Positions 37,701-50,615 of a DNA stretch of 64,000 bases are shown here, piece by piece; within the stretch, counting starts at the first letter, position 1; every line of letters begins with the position of its first letter. Location of the stretch: contig JAINUW010000731.1 of NCBI GenBank assembly GCA_020205615.1, forward strand, positions 62,001 to 126,000, written 5' to 3'. The translations under genes were made by a program, and so were the position numbers. The notes under the pieces are model-generated. The model ran no database searches and had not been told where the DNA came from. It saw nothing but the letters and a program-made list of their open reading frames with translations. This stretch comes from Panax quinquefolius. Lineage: Eukaryota > Streptophyta > Magnoliopsida > Apiales > Araliaceae.

Positions 37701-38940
37701 CTATTGAACTTCAGAGTTAAAGGTCCAACTACTGAGAATTGTTGGACATCGGTTTCATTCTGGCCCCTAGTACATCTCCTTGGGGTGCTCCTGTTTTATT
37801 TGTAAAGAAGAAAGACGGAGTATGCGATTTTGTATCGACTATCGGGAATTGAACCATGTCACCATCAAGAATAGGTATCCTCTACCTCGTATTGATGACT
37901 TGATTGACCGATTGCAAGGGGCACAATTCTTTTCAAAAATCGATCTTCGATTCGGATATCATCACCAAGATTAGAACCGAGGATATTCCAAAGACCGCTT
38001 TAGAACTTCAGATGGGCATTATGAATTCTTAGTCATGTCTTTTGGATCGACTAATGCTCCCGCATGGCTTTCATGGATATGATGAACCGAGTATTCAAGG
38101 AATATTTGGATCGATTTGTTGTTGTCTTTATTGATGACATCCTTATATATTCCAAAAGTCATGAAGATCATGAGCACCATTTGAAGCTAGTACTCCAAAG
38201 GCTTCGTGAAAACCAACTATATGCCAAATTGAAGAAATGCGAGTTCGGCATGAGGAAGTAGCATTTCTTGGGCACGTGGTGTCAAAACATGGAGTATCCG
38301 TGATCCCGCCAAGATTGAAGCAATACAAAGTGGGAGCAAACCAAGTCGGTGGATCAAGTACGTAGCTTTTTGGGCTTAATTGGTTATTATCGGAAATTCA
38401 TGGAAGGGTTTTCTCGAATCGCTACTCCATTAACTCTCAATTAACTCTAAGGATACAAAATTCGTTTGGAGTGAAGAATGCGAGAAGAGTTTCCAAGAGC
38501 TTAAGAGGAGACTTATTTTAAGACTGTTTATAACAATACCATCCGGTTCGGATGGATTTGTTATCTCTGCCGATGCTTCGTGCAAAGGGTTAGGATGTGT
38601 TCTCATGCAACGTGGGAAAGTCATAGCATATGCCTCATGACAACTTAAAGAGTATGAGAGGAATTATCCTACTCATGATCTAGAGTTGGCAAGTAAATGC
38701 TTTTTTTGCGCTTAAAGATATGGAGGCACTATCTATATGGGGAGAAAGTGGAGATATATTCAGCACCATAAAAGCCTTAAATATTTCTTCACTCAAAAGA
38801 ACTCAACATGGGGCAACGACGTTGGCTTCGAGCTATTGAAAGACTACGACCACACTATTCAATACCATCCTCGAAAAGCTTAACGTGGTAATGGACGCGT
38901 TGAGTAGAAGATCATATGCAGGAACGAGTGCGATGATGTG
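37701..38940 (+). pseudogene. TE-B reverse transcriptase and RNase H
   Basis: The finger part [45 protein letters not shown] lies in 37825-37965, shown here by the open stretch 37780-37974. The active site [13 protein letters not shown] lies in 38064-38261, followed by KKCEFGM. RNase H shows SDASCKGLGCVL-type sequence at 38567-38610 and [12 protein letters not shown] near 38895-38925. The order and sequence match TE-A 3031-1900, with indels at many points. Confidence 0.87.
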
Positions 38941-39871
38941 ATGTATATACGATAGAGCCAACTTTAATAGAAAAAGTTAAGGTTGCTCAAGCCACCCAAT
39001 CCGAAATGATGCGTATGAAGAAGAAAGTAGAAGGAGCTATTCCGGAAGCGAGAATTGATGAAGAAGGAATACTTCGAGTCCACTCTAGACTTTGTGTTCC
39101 TAACGACTCTGATTTGAAGTACAAGATTATGATGGAGGCACACAATACACCATTTGCAATCCATCCTGGAAGTATTAAAATGTATCGTGATCTTCGACAT
39201 ACATTTTGGTGGAACAATATGAAGAGAGAGATTGCAAAGTTTATCTCAATGTGTTTAACTTGTCAACGTGTAAAGGCGGAGCATCTAGTACCTAAGGGTC
39301 CGTTGCAACCACTTGAGATTCGAAATGGAAGTGGGAACACATTACCATGGATTTTTATTCTGGGTCTTCCTACGGTTTCTCAAGGCATCAATGCTATTTG
39401 GGTTATTGTTGATAGATTAACCAAGTCCGCTCATTTCTTGCCGATCACGGAGACTTATTCACTTGAACGTCTTTGCTAGTATATACGTGAATGAGATTGT
39501 GAGGTTGCATGGCATGCCCAGTATCCATAGTTTGGATCGTGACCCAAGATTCACTTCACGATTTTGGGTTAGCTTGCAAAAAGCTATGGGCACGGATTTA
39601 CGATTTAGTTCGGCATACCATCCTCAAACCAGACGGACAATCGAAAGGACTATTCAAACTCTTGAAGATTTATTAAGACTCGTGTCCTAGACTTCAAGGG
39701 CGGTTGGGATAAGTATTTACCATTGGTGGAATTCTCCTACAACAATGATTATCGTGCAAGTATAGGTGTGGCTCCATTTGAAGCATTATATGGACGAAAG
39801 TGTCGCTCTCCAAAGTATGTTGGGACGAGGTGGGGTGAAGCAACATTGTTGGGACCCAAGTTAGTACGTGT
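38941..39871 (+). pseudogene. TE-B integrase zinc-binding and catalytic core
   Basis: The stretch 39006-39479 has [20 protein letters not shown] and [11 protein letters not shown] (zinc motif), then [28 protein letters not shown]. The next piece, 39463-39690, covers LHGMPSIHSLDRDPRFTSRFW (second catalytic aspartate region), SSAYHPQT and TIQTLEDLLRL. The glutamate segment is frame-broken near 39645. VEFSYNN-type sequence follows near 39725. Confidence 0.87.
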
Positions 39872-40432
39872 ATGACTACGGAAAAGATCCAAATGATTCG
39901 ACAACATATACAAACGGCACAAGATCGACAAAAGAGTTATGCGGATCTTCATCGAAAGGACGTGGAATTTAGTGTAGGGGATCATGTATTATTGCGAGTT
40001 GCTCCTTGGAAGGGAGTTACAAGATTTGGGAAGAGAGGAAAGCTCAATCCACGATTTATTGGTCCATTTCAAATTCTTGACCGAGTAGGAAATGTAGCCT
40101 ATAGACTTGCGTTACCTCCAAGTATGTCTCGTGTTCATAATGTGTTTCACATATCTGTACTTCGTAAATATGTGAAAGACCCGAACCACGTTATAGAATT
40201 AGAACCGGACGAAATAGCCGAAGACTTAACGTATGAAGAGGTACCTGTCAAGATCTTGGATAGGAAGGAGCAAGTCCTATGCGCAAAGGTCACACCACAA
40301 GTTAAAGTTTTATGGAGGAATCATGCTATAGAGGAAATGACCTGGGAATTGGAAACGGAAATGAAAGCGAGGTATCCTCACCTTTTCGAAACACCAGGTA
40401 CGTACGTCAATTTCGAGGACAAAATTTCATAA
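39872..40432 (+). pseudogene. TE-B integrase C-terminus with chromodomain-like tail
   Basis: An open stretch of 186 codons, homologous to 311-961 of TE-A. It has QKSYADLHRKDVEF, the GPY/F-like segment LNPRFIGPFQILDRVGNVAY, LPPSMSRVHNVFHISVLRKY and the tail VKVLWRNHAIEEMTWELE, ending at TAA 40430-40432 beside the polypurine tract. It is the best preserved part of TE-B and keeps the LNPRFIGPFQILD segment that TE-A lacks. Confidence 0.9.
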
Positions 40433-40443
40433 GGAGGGGAGGT
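40431..40443 (+). promoter_or_regulatory. TE-B polypurine tract
   Basis: AAGGAGGGGAGGT directly before the 3' LTR. Confidence 0.87.
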
Positions 40444-43153
40444 TGTAAGACCCCAACTTATTATTAATGAAATTTAATTTTTTCTATTTATTATTTTGAA
40501 ATAGTAAGGGTTGATGTGATTAATGTGGATAGTTAGGGGTAAAATACGCAAATATTTCAAAATAAGCAAGTGGTTATAAAATATTCATTGTTGTGGGAAT
40601 ATTCGTTTGGTGGAATGGAATATTAAATGCGAGAATATTCGCATGACCGGTGTAGCCCATGTGTGGCCCCATAATGAAAAAGCGATTGGATGAAGAAAAT
40701 GACAAATATAAGTGGTTTAAAAATAACTAGCAGTAGTTGTTACCATTAATATTGTTAAAATACCTTCGGTGGTTAAAACACATGAGCACACCAGTATTGC
40801 ACCAATTGTTGATTCTTACGTAAGAAGGCACTACTAATAATAATGGCTGATAATTATGCTCAAATTTATTTTATTGAGTTAATAATTGTTGCGTTGATAT
40901 TTTATATTATTGTTGTTTCAATAATTGTCATTACACAAAGATTTTCATTATCGAAGCAATAATTCATATTATCCGAATAATATTATTAGATAATATTATT
41001 GGCAATGTCTAGAAAGTTCGTCTAAGGAGAGGTTTGGTCACCTAATCGCGCGCCAAGAAGAAGAAATTCTTATCGAAAGCCCCCCTCTTTCCTGAGAAGC
41101 GCCTCGTTGTCAATATTGTGATTCTCGTAATATTATTTGTGAATAATTAATTATTGATTCATATGATGAGGAAAATATTGATTTTATGTGGATATAGATG
41201 GAGAAAAATTTTATGTGACAATTGTTGAAAATTAAAATTTTATCTTTTTCTCGATAAAATAATTCTTTTAAATATATTATTATATTTTAATAATATAATA
41301 ATGGTGATATTTTTACAACGAATGTGGGATATATGAGTATACGAGGAGGAAGAGTATTTTTGTTGCAATAAATGTTTAAAACATGTTAAACATGTCGATT
41401 GGACCCCATTTATTGAATCGAAATTTGATTATATCTCAGTAAAATCCCCGTTTATGGATTTTGGTCAATTTCTGTTTGGAATTTGGAAAACTTTCTTCTT
41501 GCAAAGTTGTAGAGAATTGAATTTCCTATAAAAACTCGCGAGATTCGAATTTTCTGATAGAAGGGCTATTTATTATGAATTATTGAAGTTCAAAACTCAA
41601 ATAATTAATTTTGGAAGTTTAAAATATTTTTAAATAATAAAACGTTTTTTTTGTTTGTTTTGTGGGCTACAACATGTGCATAATGAGCTGAGATCAGATC
41701 TAGGAAGGTGGGCGAGAAATCTTAATATATATATTAATATTTTATAAATTTTTCGCTTTGGTGTTCTAAGCATTTTCCTATAAATAGAGTGTTTAGGTTA
41801 GAATTGAAAATCACACCGTAAATCAAGTTTTCTCTCTATATTATCGAGCATATTCTTGTGAGTATTTTGAGTATACTTTGAGTATTGTTAGATTAAGTGT
41901 AAGTTCCTTCAAAGACTATACAGGTATTCCAAATTTAGAAGTACTAATCTTTCGAGGTAAGGGATGTTATTTTCTTCTCAAATGATATTATTTCTTCAAT
42001 ATCATTATTTGAAATATTGGTTGAACTTTTTATCAAATTTGGAACTTTTTCATGTCGGGGTTACTATTCATGAGTTACTATTCACGAGTTACTATTCATG
42101 AGTTACTATTCACGAAGTTACTATTCACGAGTACTATTCATGAAGCGTGAAGATGTTTTTTTGTGGAATTTCTATCTTTTGGTGTTTGAGTTACTATTCA
42201 CGATACGGCACTATTCACGATACGACACTATTCAATTAGAAAAATGAAATTTCTTCTCTTTGTCCAAAATATCTATTACGGATACTAGCTTTGATCAGAT
42301 CCATGTTTTGATCATTCTTGAATTTTACACCACTGTGATTATTTTTGAGGTATTTTTGGACATGGATAAAACAAAGTACTAATTCTTAATCCTTAATCCT
42401 TGTCATTTTGTTTCAATGGATTCGTTTTTAAAAATATTTTTCATCATCCTCAGCCCTTAAATGATGATATTATTGAATATCTTCATTCAGAGTGCAAAGA
42501 TGAATGATTTCTGAAGAATATCTTTGGTCAGTAGTGCAAAGATGAACAAGTGTTTAGATGAACATGATCAATCGATGAATATCTTTGGCTCAGTAGTGCA
42601 AAGATGAATATTTGATTCAGATGTATATTGATTGATGTTACTGGGGATAAAAGATAGGCGATGAACTTTTAAATTCATACATAGAAGATAGTAGTTTGCA
42701 TTCTCTACTTAACTCTTCTAATGAATTATTATTTCATTGCGAATATTGATTTAAAATTTGTGTTGTCTATTGTATTCTATTAGATTTTTCCTCGTTGAAG
42801 ACTAACGATAATTTGTTGTATATTATCTTAGTCATAATATTCTTTATCGGCTAGTTGAGCTCACCCTTTTCCTTTTTGTTCCATTTTCTCGTGGAGGCGA
42901 GAATATAGCGAGTTTAGCCTGGGGTATGGAATGAAGGTTCTAGAGAGAGTTGTTTAGTAGTCCTCACCATTTTGTAAAATAATGTATCAATAAATGTGAT
43001 GAGGATTTATTTGAGTATAGATATTGTCTAGAAGATATTATTTGTATTTAAACTCACGCTTTTCATTGTTGTAATAATAAAGTTGTAGTTGTTTTTGTAC
43101 CATGTATTGACAACTCAGAATGGGTGATGTATACCTATTTTGGGGGCGTCACA
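40444..43153 (+). repeat. TE-B 3' LTR
   Basis: The LTR is 2710 bp, starts TGTAAGACCCCAAC and ends GGGCGTCACA, with a TATA box at 41779-41787. It is followed by the target duplication TACCT. It carries the same repeat blocks as the 5' LTR (42060-42145 and 42476-42610). Differences from the 5' LTR are mostly small scrambles rather than single substitutions. Confidence 0.93.
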
Positions 43154-43758
43154 TACCTTCTAATTTTACATCCATTTTCGATGTTAAACTTTATATAATG
43201 CAGAATAATTTAAACTTTTATGTCTTCTTACTTTAATTCCCTGAATCAAAACCTTTATCATCTACATGTCTTTGAATCAATCTTATTTTATGATTCACTT
43301 TATCACTGTTATTATATAAAACTTTACATTTCAATCCGATAACCTTTATATATCAGATAACTCTAACATTAGCTTTACAACTCAACATAAAACTATACAT
43401 CATAAAACATTTAGTACATCTCATGAATTTCAATCATGGTATAAAGGAATAACAACTTTAGCTAAAATGTAAATCTTCATGAATTATTTCTGATCCACGT
43501 CATTCAAGTAGCACATAGTGTTACCTTCAATCCTTAATCTGCAAAAATGGTTATTTGCAAGGTTGAGCTCGACAGCCCACTAAAATATAATAGTTTTCAT
43601 GCATCGCGTAACAGATAATAACTTGCTCAATATATACCTCATAAACATTGGACTAACATAACATACATGTTACAGTTCATATAACAAGTATAAAGATTAA
43701 GTTACGTACTAATCAAAGATGTTTTACTAAATTAACGAAATCATATGTTGACTTTAAC

Positions 43759-43805
<47 letters not shown>

Positions 43806-46152
43806 ATATAACTCATCATGCTCTTTGCAATAAAGATTTAAAACAATCAAATTCACATAGCAAATAGGAAATGAAAGACTTCCCTTGATCGTTGTTTACC
43901 AATAACAGTTTAACATCTTATAGATATTTGCACTTCACGTGCCCTACACAATTATATAATCATTCACATTAACTATTAGTCACATAGAAACACATATTAG
44001 TTGTAATGTAAACTTTACTCTACGCCTCATAACCCTTCCTATTATATATACACAATGTTCAATGTTATTGTGTAAACTTTCAACTTATATCTCACTATAT
44101 TTCATATTCGAAGTTCATCCAAGTGTTTAAGTCTTGCTAGTACTACTTATTGGTTTTATATTAACTATTCAATATCTTATAATATTCATTTCATTTGATT
44201 TAAAACACTTTTTATGTTCATTAACACCTATCACGGCGTTTCGACATTTATTCGTCACACGCCCAATTTGTCTCTCTTGTGTGTGCTTAGTATGCGTATT
44301 CAACTTATCTAATATATCATTTATTAATGTTAAGCATCATTATACTTCATAATATTTATGTTATATAACTTAGAACAACATCTATTATCGTCAAGAGCAC
44401 TACACTTGCATATGTGCATGCCCGACGCCCTCTGATTGCCTCCGAAAACACAATAGTCCTAAATATGACCATTTTGACCCTTCCTAAAGACCTCAAACTA
44501 AAACCCTTAAAGAGAAAATGTTGTAGGTCTATTCGTCCTCGTTTCGGATCATCTTGAATCGCCTTAATCGGAGTTCGTATGAAACCGTTATGGCCGTTTT
44601 ACCAAACTAGGTCAAAGCAGTCACAGTTAGTAGACATGGGGCACGGCCGCACCCCTTTGCCGCACGACGCCTGTATGACTTATAAAGTGCTCAGCTGCAT
44701 ACTTTCGCACGACGCGTCATTCGCGCCGGGCTTTTGCACGTAAAACAAATTGTCTCAATGCACAAACTTCAAATCTTCATAACTTCTTCATTTTAAGTCA
44801 GAATTAGCTGGTTTTCGATTCTATGAACTCGTGAAACACTGAACTACACATCTACAGAGTAATTTTAACATTTCAAAAACTTTAACAAATCAATTTAAGG
44901 GTTCCAATTTAATGTTCATGCTATATTTTCATGTTTTAAACACATTTAGCGAATTTGATCGCCACAACTTTGTTTTCTTAACCAATTAACACGATTTAAA
45001 CTACGCCGCTTTCGTTTCTTAACGTACTAACACAATCCAACAACAATTTACAGATTATAACACATTGGATATAAAATTTTATACTTTCTTAAGCCATTTT
45101 CATACATATAACACTGTTTTCTCAAACTCTTTCTACAATCCCAATTTCACGTATTTTAATCATTGAATAGCACTCACACACGATTATTAACAGATTATAA
45201 ACCACATACACATGGATATATATATAAATCCAACACAACTACCACTAAAAATTTTAAAGATAAAAGTTAAGATTAGAGTAGATTATACCTTGAATCTTTG
45301 TTTGTTGGGAAGAGAATTATTTTTCCCTTGATACTCCACTTCCCTAGCAAAATCTACAGAGAATTTCTCACAAACTCTCTCTCCCTTTCTCTGCTCTCTC
45401 TATATTCATAGGCAAAGAAAGAAAATACGTAGGAATAAACTGATAACCCTTCTTTCTCACGCACGTCAGTTACAAAAACCAAATAAGCATCAGTTAAAAA
45501 TAAGCCAAAAGCCATAAGGCTACATTTGCTTACACACCAATTCCCCATACTAGATTATTTAAATAATATTTATATTATATAATTTTTATTTGTCACACAT
45601 GTAACCAATTTACATAACTTACAATAATAATTATAATAATTATAATTTTTATTATAATTCTTCTAATGATTAATAAATAATCATATATCTAATTTAATTA
45701 ATGAATTAGACTTAAACATCGCTTTATTTAATTTACTTGTTTTCTTTAATATTAAACAACTCATTTAATTTAATTAATTCATTAAATTAAATCTTCAAAG
45801 AATAAAATTTACCTTTGCTTTAACTTAATTATCATCCACACGTAACTAAATTATTATACAACAATTTCATAAATTATTTATTTTTTAATAAATTAATTAT
45901 TTAAAATATTTATTTAATTCAATAAATATTTAAGATTAATTACAAAATTCATTTAATTCCTTCAATAGTTAACTCAACTATTAAACCTAACTTTCCCAAA
46001 GATATATGAATATATATTTCTCTTCACACTAGATCACATATTTCAAAAATATATAGCGTATATATACATACTCAAACTCAAAACATCACATAATAAGGAT
46101 TTTAATTATTAAATTCCTATTTTAATAATTTATAAAAATTCTAGTTGTCACA
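43154..46152 (-). repeat. TE-C 3' LTR, main part
   Basis: It aligns with 61627-64000 on the right. On the minus strand it starts TGTGACAACTAG at 46152. With the fragment at 16512-16575 the LTR is about 3.06 kb. A GC-rich patch (44638-44745) and a (TA)n run (43770-43810) differ from the right copy. A 72-codon open frame at 44134-44352 has no motif. Confidence 0.9.
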
Positions 46153-46165
46153 TCCTTCCTCCTTA
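46153..46165 (-). promoter_or_regulatory. TE-C polypurine tract
   Basis: On the minus strand AAGGAGGAAGGA lies directly before TGTGACAACT. Confidence 0.75.
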
Positions 46166-47909
46166 TAGGGATTCAATATATCGTGAATCATCGAAACCCT
46201 ATCTTACTTAGGTTTTCATCAAATCTCTTCGTTGAATAACTTCAACACATTACCTTAATATACGTTTTATATTTCCTACTCCCACCATTCTTGATAATAA
46301 ATTCTTGTAAGTTTTATTTCATAACCATTACTTAGACTCAATTATATTTGAGTATTATATATTCTTGAACCCATTCATTTTCTTCTCTAAGGATCGTTAT
46401 CACAAACACTCGGGATATTACATTCACCCATTCTTCTAAGAATTTTGTCCTCAAAATTTTATTTATTACTCTTCATTCATTCAATCTATCAAAATAGATT
46501 TTATGTTAATATTTTATTCATTCATTGGGTTCTAAAACTACTTATTTCCACAAAGATCTTTCTACAATTATTAAACTTTTCTATTAAACTCATCTCCTTC
46601 TCATTAAAAAAAATTCTTTTCTCACTTGTTCAATATATTCATCATTCAGTGTCACATTCTACGACTCACTTCTTTCCAAGTAATATCATCCTTACAACAT
46701 TCACCTTTTAGAATAGCAAGAATCTTCTACAATTGCTCAATAATTGGGAAGTAGTATGAATAACTCAGGAATTTAAAAGATTCCAAATCATGCTGAGGGT
46801 CATAAGACCTTAAACTCCGTCAACGGTTATAAGTACTCTTTCAACTTAAACCTTAACAGTCATTAGACTATAAGGACTCCCGTACTTTGGGTGTTAAGCC
46901 CTTCGTACAATGTATTGTGCACAAACATTTAAACGCTATGCGTATGTCCATAGTTATAAGTAATCTTTTAACTTAAACTTTAACAGTCATATGACTATAG
47001 GGACTCCTCGTACTTAGGGTGATCAGTCATTCGTATAATGTATTGTGCACAAACATCTTAATGCATCCGTGTAATCCCCTATAAAAGGGTTGTTCTTCTC
47101 AGCTTTTCAACATCTGAATTCGCACCAAAACAATTTGGTTTGGCATAACTTTTCAAGAAACGCTTGAATTTCATGAACATCTTTCAATAATCGTCTAGCT
47201 GAATCAAATAACATAGACTTCTACAATAATTCGGACATCAATCGAAATATACATATATATATATATATATATATTCTCATATCTTAAAGAAATCTCAAAA
47301 ATATTTTTATGACGTCATGATACAAAGACCGTATTTACAAATTCCATTGAGGATTCCGTCATTTGGTGATTTTATCATACTACATCATACCATAGTGGGT
47401 TGACGATCCTTAGATCACCTCCAACACTAAGTAATACTGCATTGATTACTCCATCATTTTTATCATCTCTGCACCAGGTTCCATGATGCATTGATGATAT
47501 ATAAAAAATATATTTTTTGATATATTGTAAATCATTTTTGTCTAGCCAAATAAATTAGCATAGACATACGAATAACGATATTATTTTTTAAAACTCATTG
47601 GTTTCATCATTTGATCCAATGTTTTTCAAGAAAATAGAAGTGCAAACATCAGCACGAAGTCAATAAATTTTAAAAGTCGGGCATAGCTAGTAGATTTAGA
47701 ATATCCAGGTATCCATCAACTTCAATCTTTACTTCATTACTTCATTATTTAACCATTCTATCAATCTCCAACTTCATCAATGCTCTCTATACTATAACCG
47801 TTTTTCTACCCAAAATAGTTCATCAAACTTACAGCACATTGGAAGTTCAGGAACTTGCCACAATAATATGAGTTTATGAACTTATCCTAGTTAGACCATA
47901 GGCGTCCAT
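46166..47909 (-). other. Old LTR-element fragments inside TE-C
   Basis: No coding region is supported. At 46422 a minus-strand LTR-like start TGTAATATCCCGAG is preceded by a GAGGACAAAATTCTTAG stretch, a typical gypsy 3' end. Sequence at 46797-47140 is a diverged relative of the TE-D LTR (48405-48610), and here it is internally duplicated. The stretch 47250-47909 is unassigned, with a (TA)n run near 47251-47273. Confidence 0.55.
46827..47060 (-). repeat. Two tandem copies of a 127-bp unit
   Basis: TTATAAGTACTCTTTCAACT (46827) and TTATAAGTAATCTTTTAACT (46954) start two copies that both run to TATTGTGCACAAACAT. A single related copy lies in the TE-D LTR near 48430-48540. Confidence 0.8.
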
Positions 47910-50534
47910 TGTGACACCCCCAAATCCAGGTACTTCATTCCCACAGGATTTGGTGCTCACTTATCAAAACTATTATATCTAACTACCCATCAATAAAGGA
48001 TAAAGACATAATTTAAATAACTTAAACAATAATCCTTCCCATTAAAGGGTTACATCATCATCTCAAAATAAATCCTGTGTAATCTAACCTTAAAATTATT
48101 ACATAAGTTTCATGGAATACATCACATATTAAAACAAGTCTTTAACATAATTCATTAAAATAAAATTATCATAAGTCTTCATTATTTGGACATCTTGCCC
48201 TTGCCTTTGCTAGTGATTTTACTCGTCAACTTTCTCCACTTTAGTCGTGAATGTTAATTGCAAGAGTGAGCAAACAAATGCTCACCGATATAGAAAGTAG
48301 CAACCAAAGTAACATGAGAGTGAACAACGAAAGCTGAACAATAAGGAACTTGTTCTACAAATCAAAATAGAAAACAAGCTTGAACTTTAATTATCTAAGG
48401 GTCTTAAGACCACAAACTATGTCCTTGGTACTTAGGTATTATTACCCAACCTTAAATGTCATTTAGACTATACGGACCCTTCTTAACATACTTAGGGGGA
48501 TCAGCCCTTTGTACCATGTATTATGCACAAACATCTAAATGTTACACGTACAAAATCCCCTATGTTAGGGTTGTTCGTCTCAGTTTGAATTTAGAATTTC
48601 CGCACTAAAGAAAGTTTAGTTTGGAACTAGTCCATTGTCCTAGAAAGCTTTGCTCAATGTAAAGAGTTAAGATTTAAGAACTTGCTCAATAATAACAAGG
48701 TAGAGTTTAGAAAACATGCCTTGATTGTAAGCTACACAAATTAAAAATAATCTCCAATTACCCTACATACATCATTGAAATCGCAGCCACAATTAGTTGT
48801 ATGAATATTAGCTTTTAGGGTTTAAACCATCATTTAGGTCATAACCCTAACCTAGCACTTAACGACGTAGGTTAATATACTTAACGCTTCTGAAATTACA
48901 CATTGAAAAACATAACTTAATCGTTTAACTCTATCTTTCAAAAACATCTCATTTGGTTTCATTTTATAACTCAATTAACAATCACTTCAAAATCTTTTAT
49001 ACTTTGTATTATAACGCATGATAATCTGCTATTGTAGTTTATATCATGCCTCAACATCAATAATATGCTCACAATACTAATATAAGTCCATTATGCCTGA
49101 CCTGCAAACAAGCAGACCTCACTGTCCTAGTTCAGGGTGTGGCGTAGCAATTGCCCACACTTAAAGTTTGGGACCAACGCAACAAGGCCATTTTTTTGCT
49201 TTCGTACTTGCTACAAGAATCGCTACTTGTTCAAACAGCATACGAAGAGACTAAGAAGTGAATAAAAGAGCCATTTTAGCCCAACTAACACGAAATTCAC
49301 CCATCAAAACGGTGATAACAAAATGAAAAATAAATATACAATTACCATAAACATGATTGCTAACACATTCAACCACTTATCACAATTTAACAACAACTAA
49401 AACTATTTTAATTTCTCAATTTTTATGTTTTTTATATAAAACTCCATTTTTGATAGTCTATCCCAAAAATCATCACTGCGAATTCGTTATTTGGCCAAAT
49501 CATTCAATTCAAATTACATTATGTTCGTATCTCAATGAACTACCATATGCAAGCATCAATTTACAGTTTAACGTAAGAATTGGCCATCAAAATTAATACT
49601 TTTCCATGAACCATATGAAACACATATACTGTCAAAATTTTTTCTTCCCATCACAATCTAATTTAGCATACAAACTTATTGTTTTAAACATCAACTCAAG
49701 CATTATACCAAAAATTTATTGTTTTGAAAGAATTGCAATTCACAAAACATAAAAAATTTGACGTAATTCATATATATATATATATATATATATATAACAT
49801 AAGGGTTAGATAGAATACCTTCAATATGCTCAATAATCCCTTGCTAACCACAGTAATCGCTTAGGTTTTCACTTAATCTCTCTCTTCTTCTCTCTCAACT
49901 CTGCTCTTTCTCCTTTGCCAAATATGAGAATAAGAAGAACTGAATTCTAACATTAGGAATAATATGCGCAAAACACAAACTGAAACCCACGTCGTCTATA
50001 AGTTAAAAAAACAATGCGCCTTCATCCGTTAAGTTAGACCAAAGGCCATAAGGCCTTGTTTGGCTACAATAATATTCCCAAACTAGTTTATTATTATATT
50101 ATTTATATTGTATAGTTACTTGTGTCACACTTTAATTTAGTTAATTAATTTAAATAACTTAGCTTAGTTAATCTCAATAACTTATAATAATAAAAATCTT
50201 ACTATCATTAATAAATAATTATATATCTAATTTAATTAATAAATTAGACACATCACTATATTTAATTTATTTATTTCATTTAAATTAAATAATTCATTTA
50301 ATTTAACAAATTTCTTAAATATTAAGAAATTGATTTAATTTAATTATTTCCTTAAATTAAATCTAACACATAAAATTATCATTACTCGATTCAATTAACA
50401 TTAATTAATTTAGCTACTAAATTAATTCATGACAACCCATCAAATATTTATTTTCCTCAATAAATAAATTATTTTAAATATTTATTTAATTCCATAAATA
50501 TTTAAATTAAATTAAAAATTTCTCGATCGTTACA
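47910..50534 (-). repeat. TE-D 3' LTR
   Basis: The LTR is 2625 bp. On the minus strand it starts TGTAACGATCGAG at 50534 and ends TTTGGGGGTGTCACA at 47910. The left flank TCCAT (47905-47909) is a candidate duplication but has no partner, since the 5' end is lost. A (TA)n run lies at 49770-49796. Confidence 0.85.
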
Positions 50535-50615
50535 TCCTTCCCTCCTTAAAAGGATTCTGTCCCTAGAATCACAACTCAAAAAAAATTTATCCGTTACATT
50601 CTTCCCTCCTTAACA
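50535..50615 (-). promoter_or_regulatory. TE-D polypurine tract, duplicated with the LTR edge
   Basis: Read on the minus strand, the unit GGACAGAATC...TTAAGGAGGGAAGgaTGTAACG occurs twice, 65 bp apart: one tract joins the true LTR at 50534, the other joins a stub TGTAACGGATAAATTTT at 50599. About 15 bp of LTR edge is thus copied outside the LTR. Confidence 0.85.

Noticed and set aside
43770..43810. The (TA)n run in the TE-C LTR as a promoter
   Set aside because: It is a dinucleotide run absent in that length from the other LTR copy, with no TATAAATA box context.
46422..46445. A full extra LTR element starting at 46422
   Set aside because: The TGTAATATCCCG start and the sequence before it look like an LTR edge, but no matching second LTR or coding part can be found, so it is reported only as a fragment.
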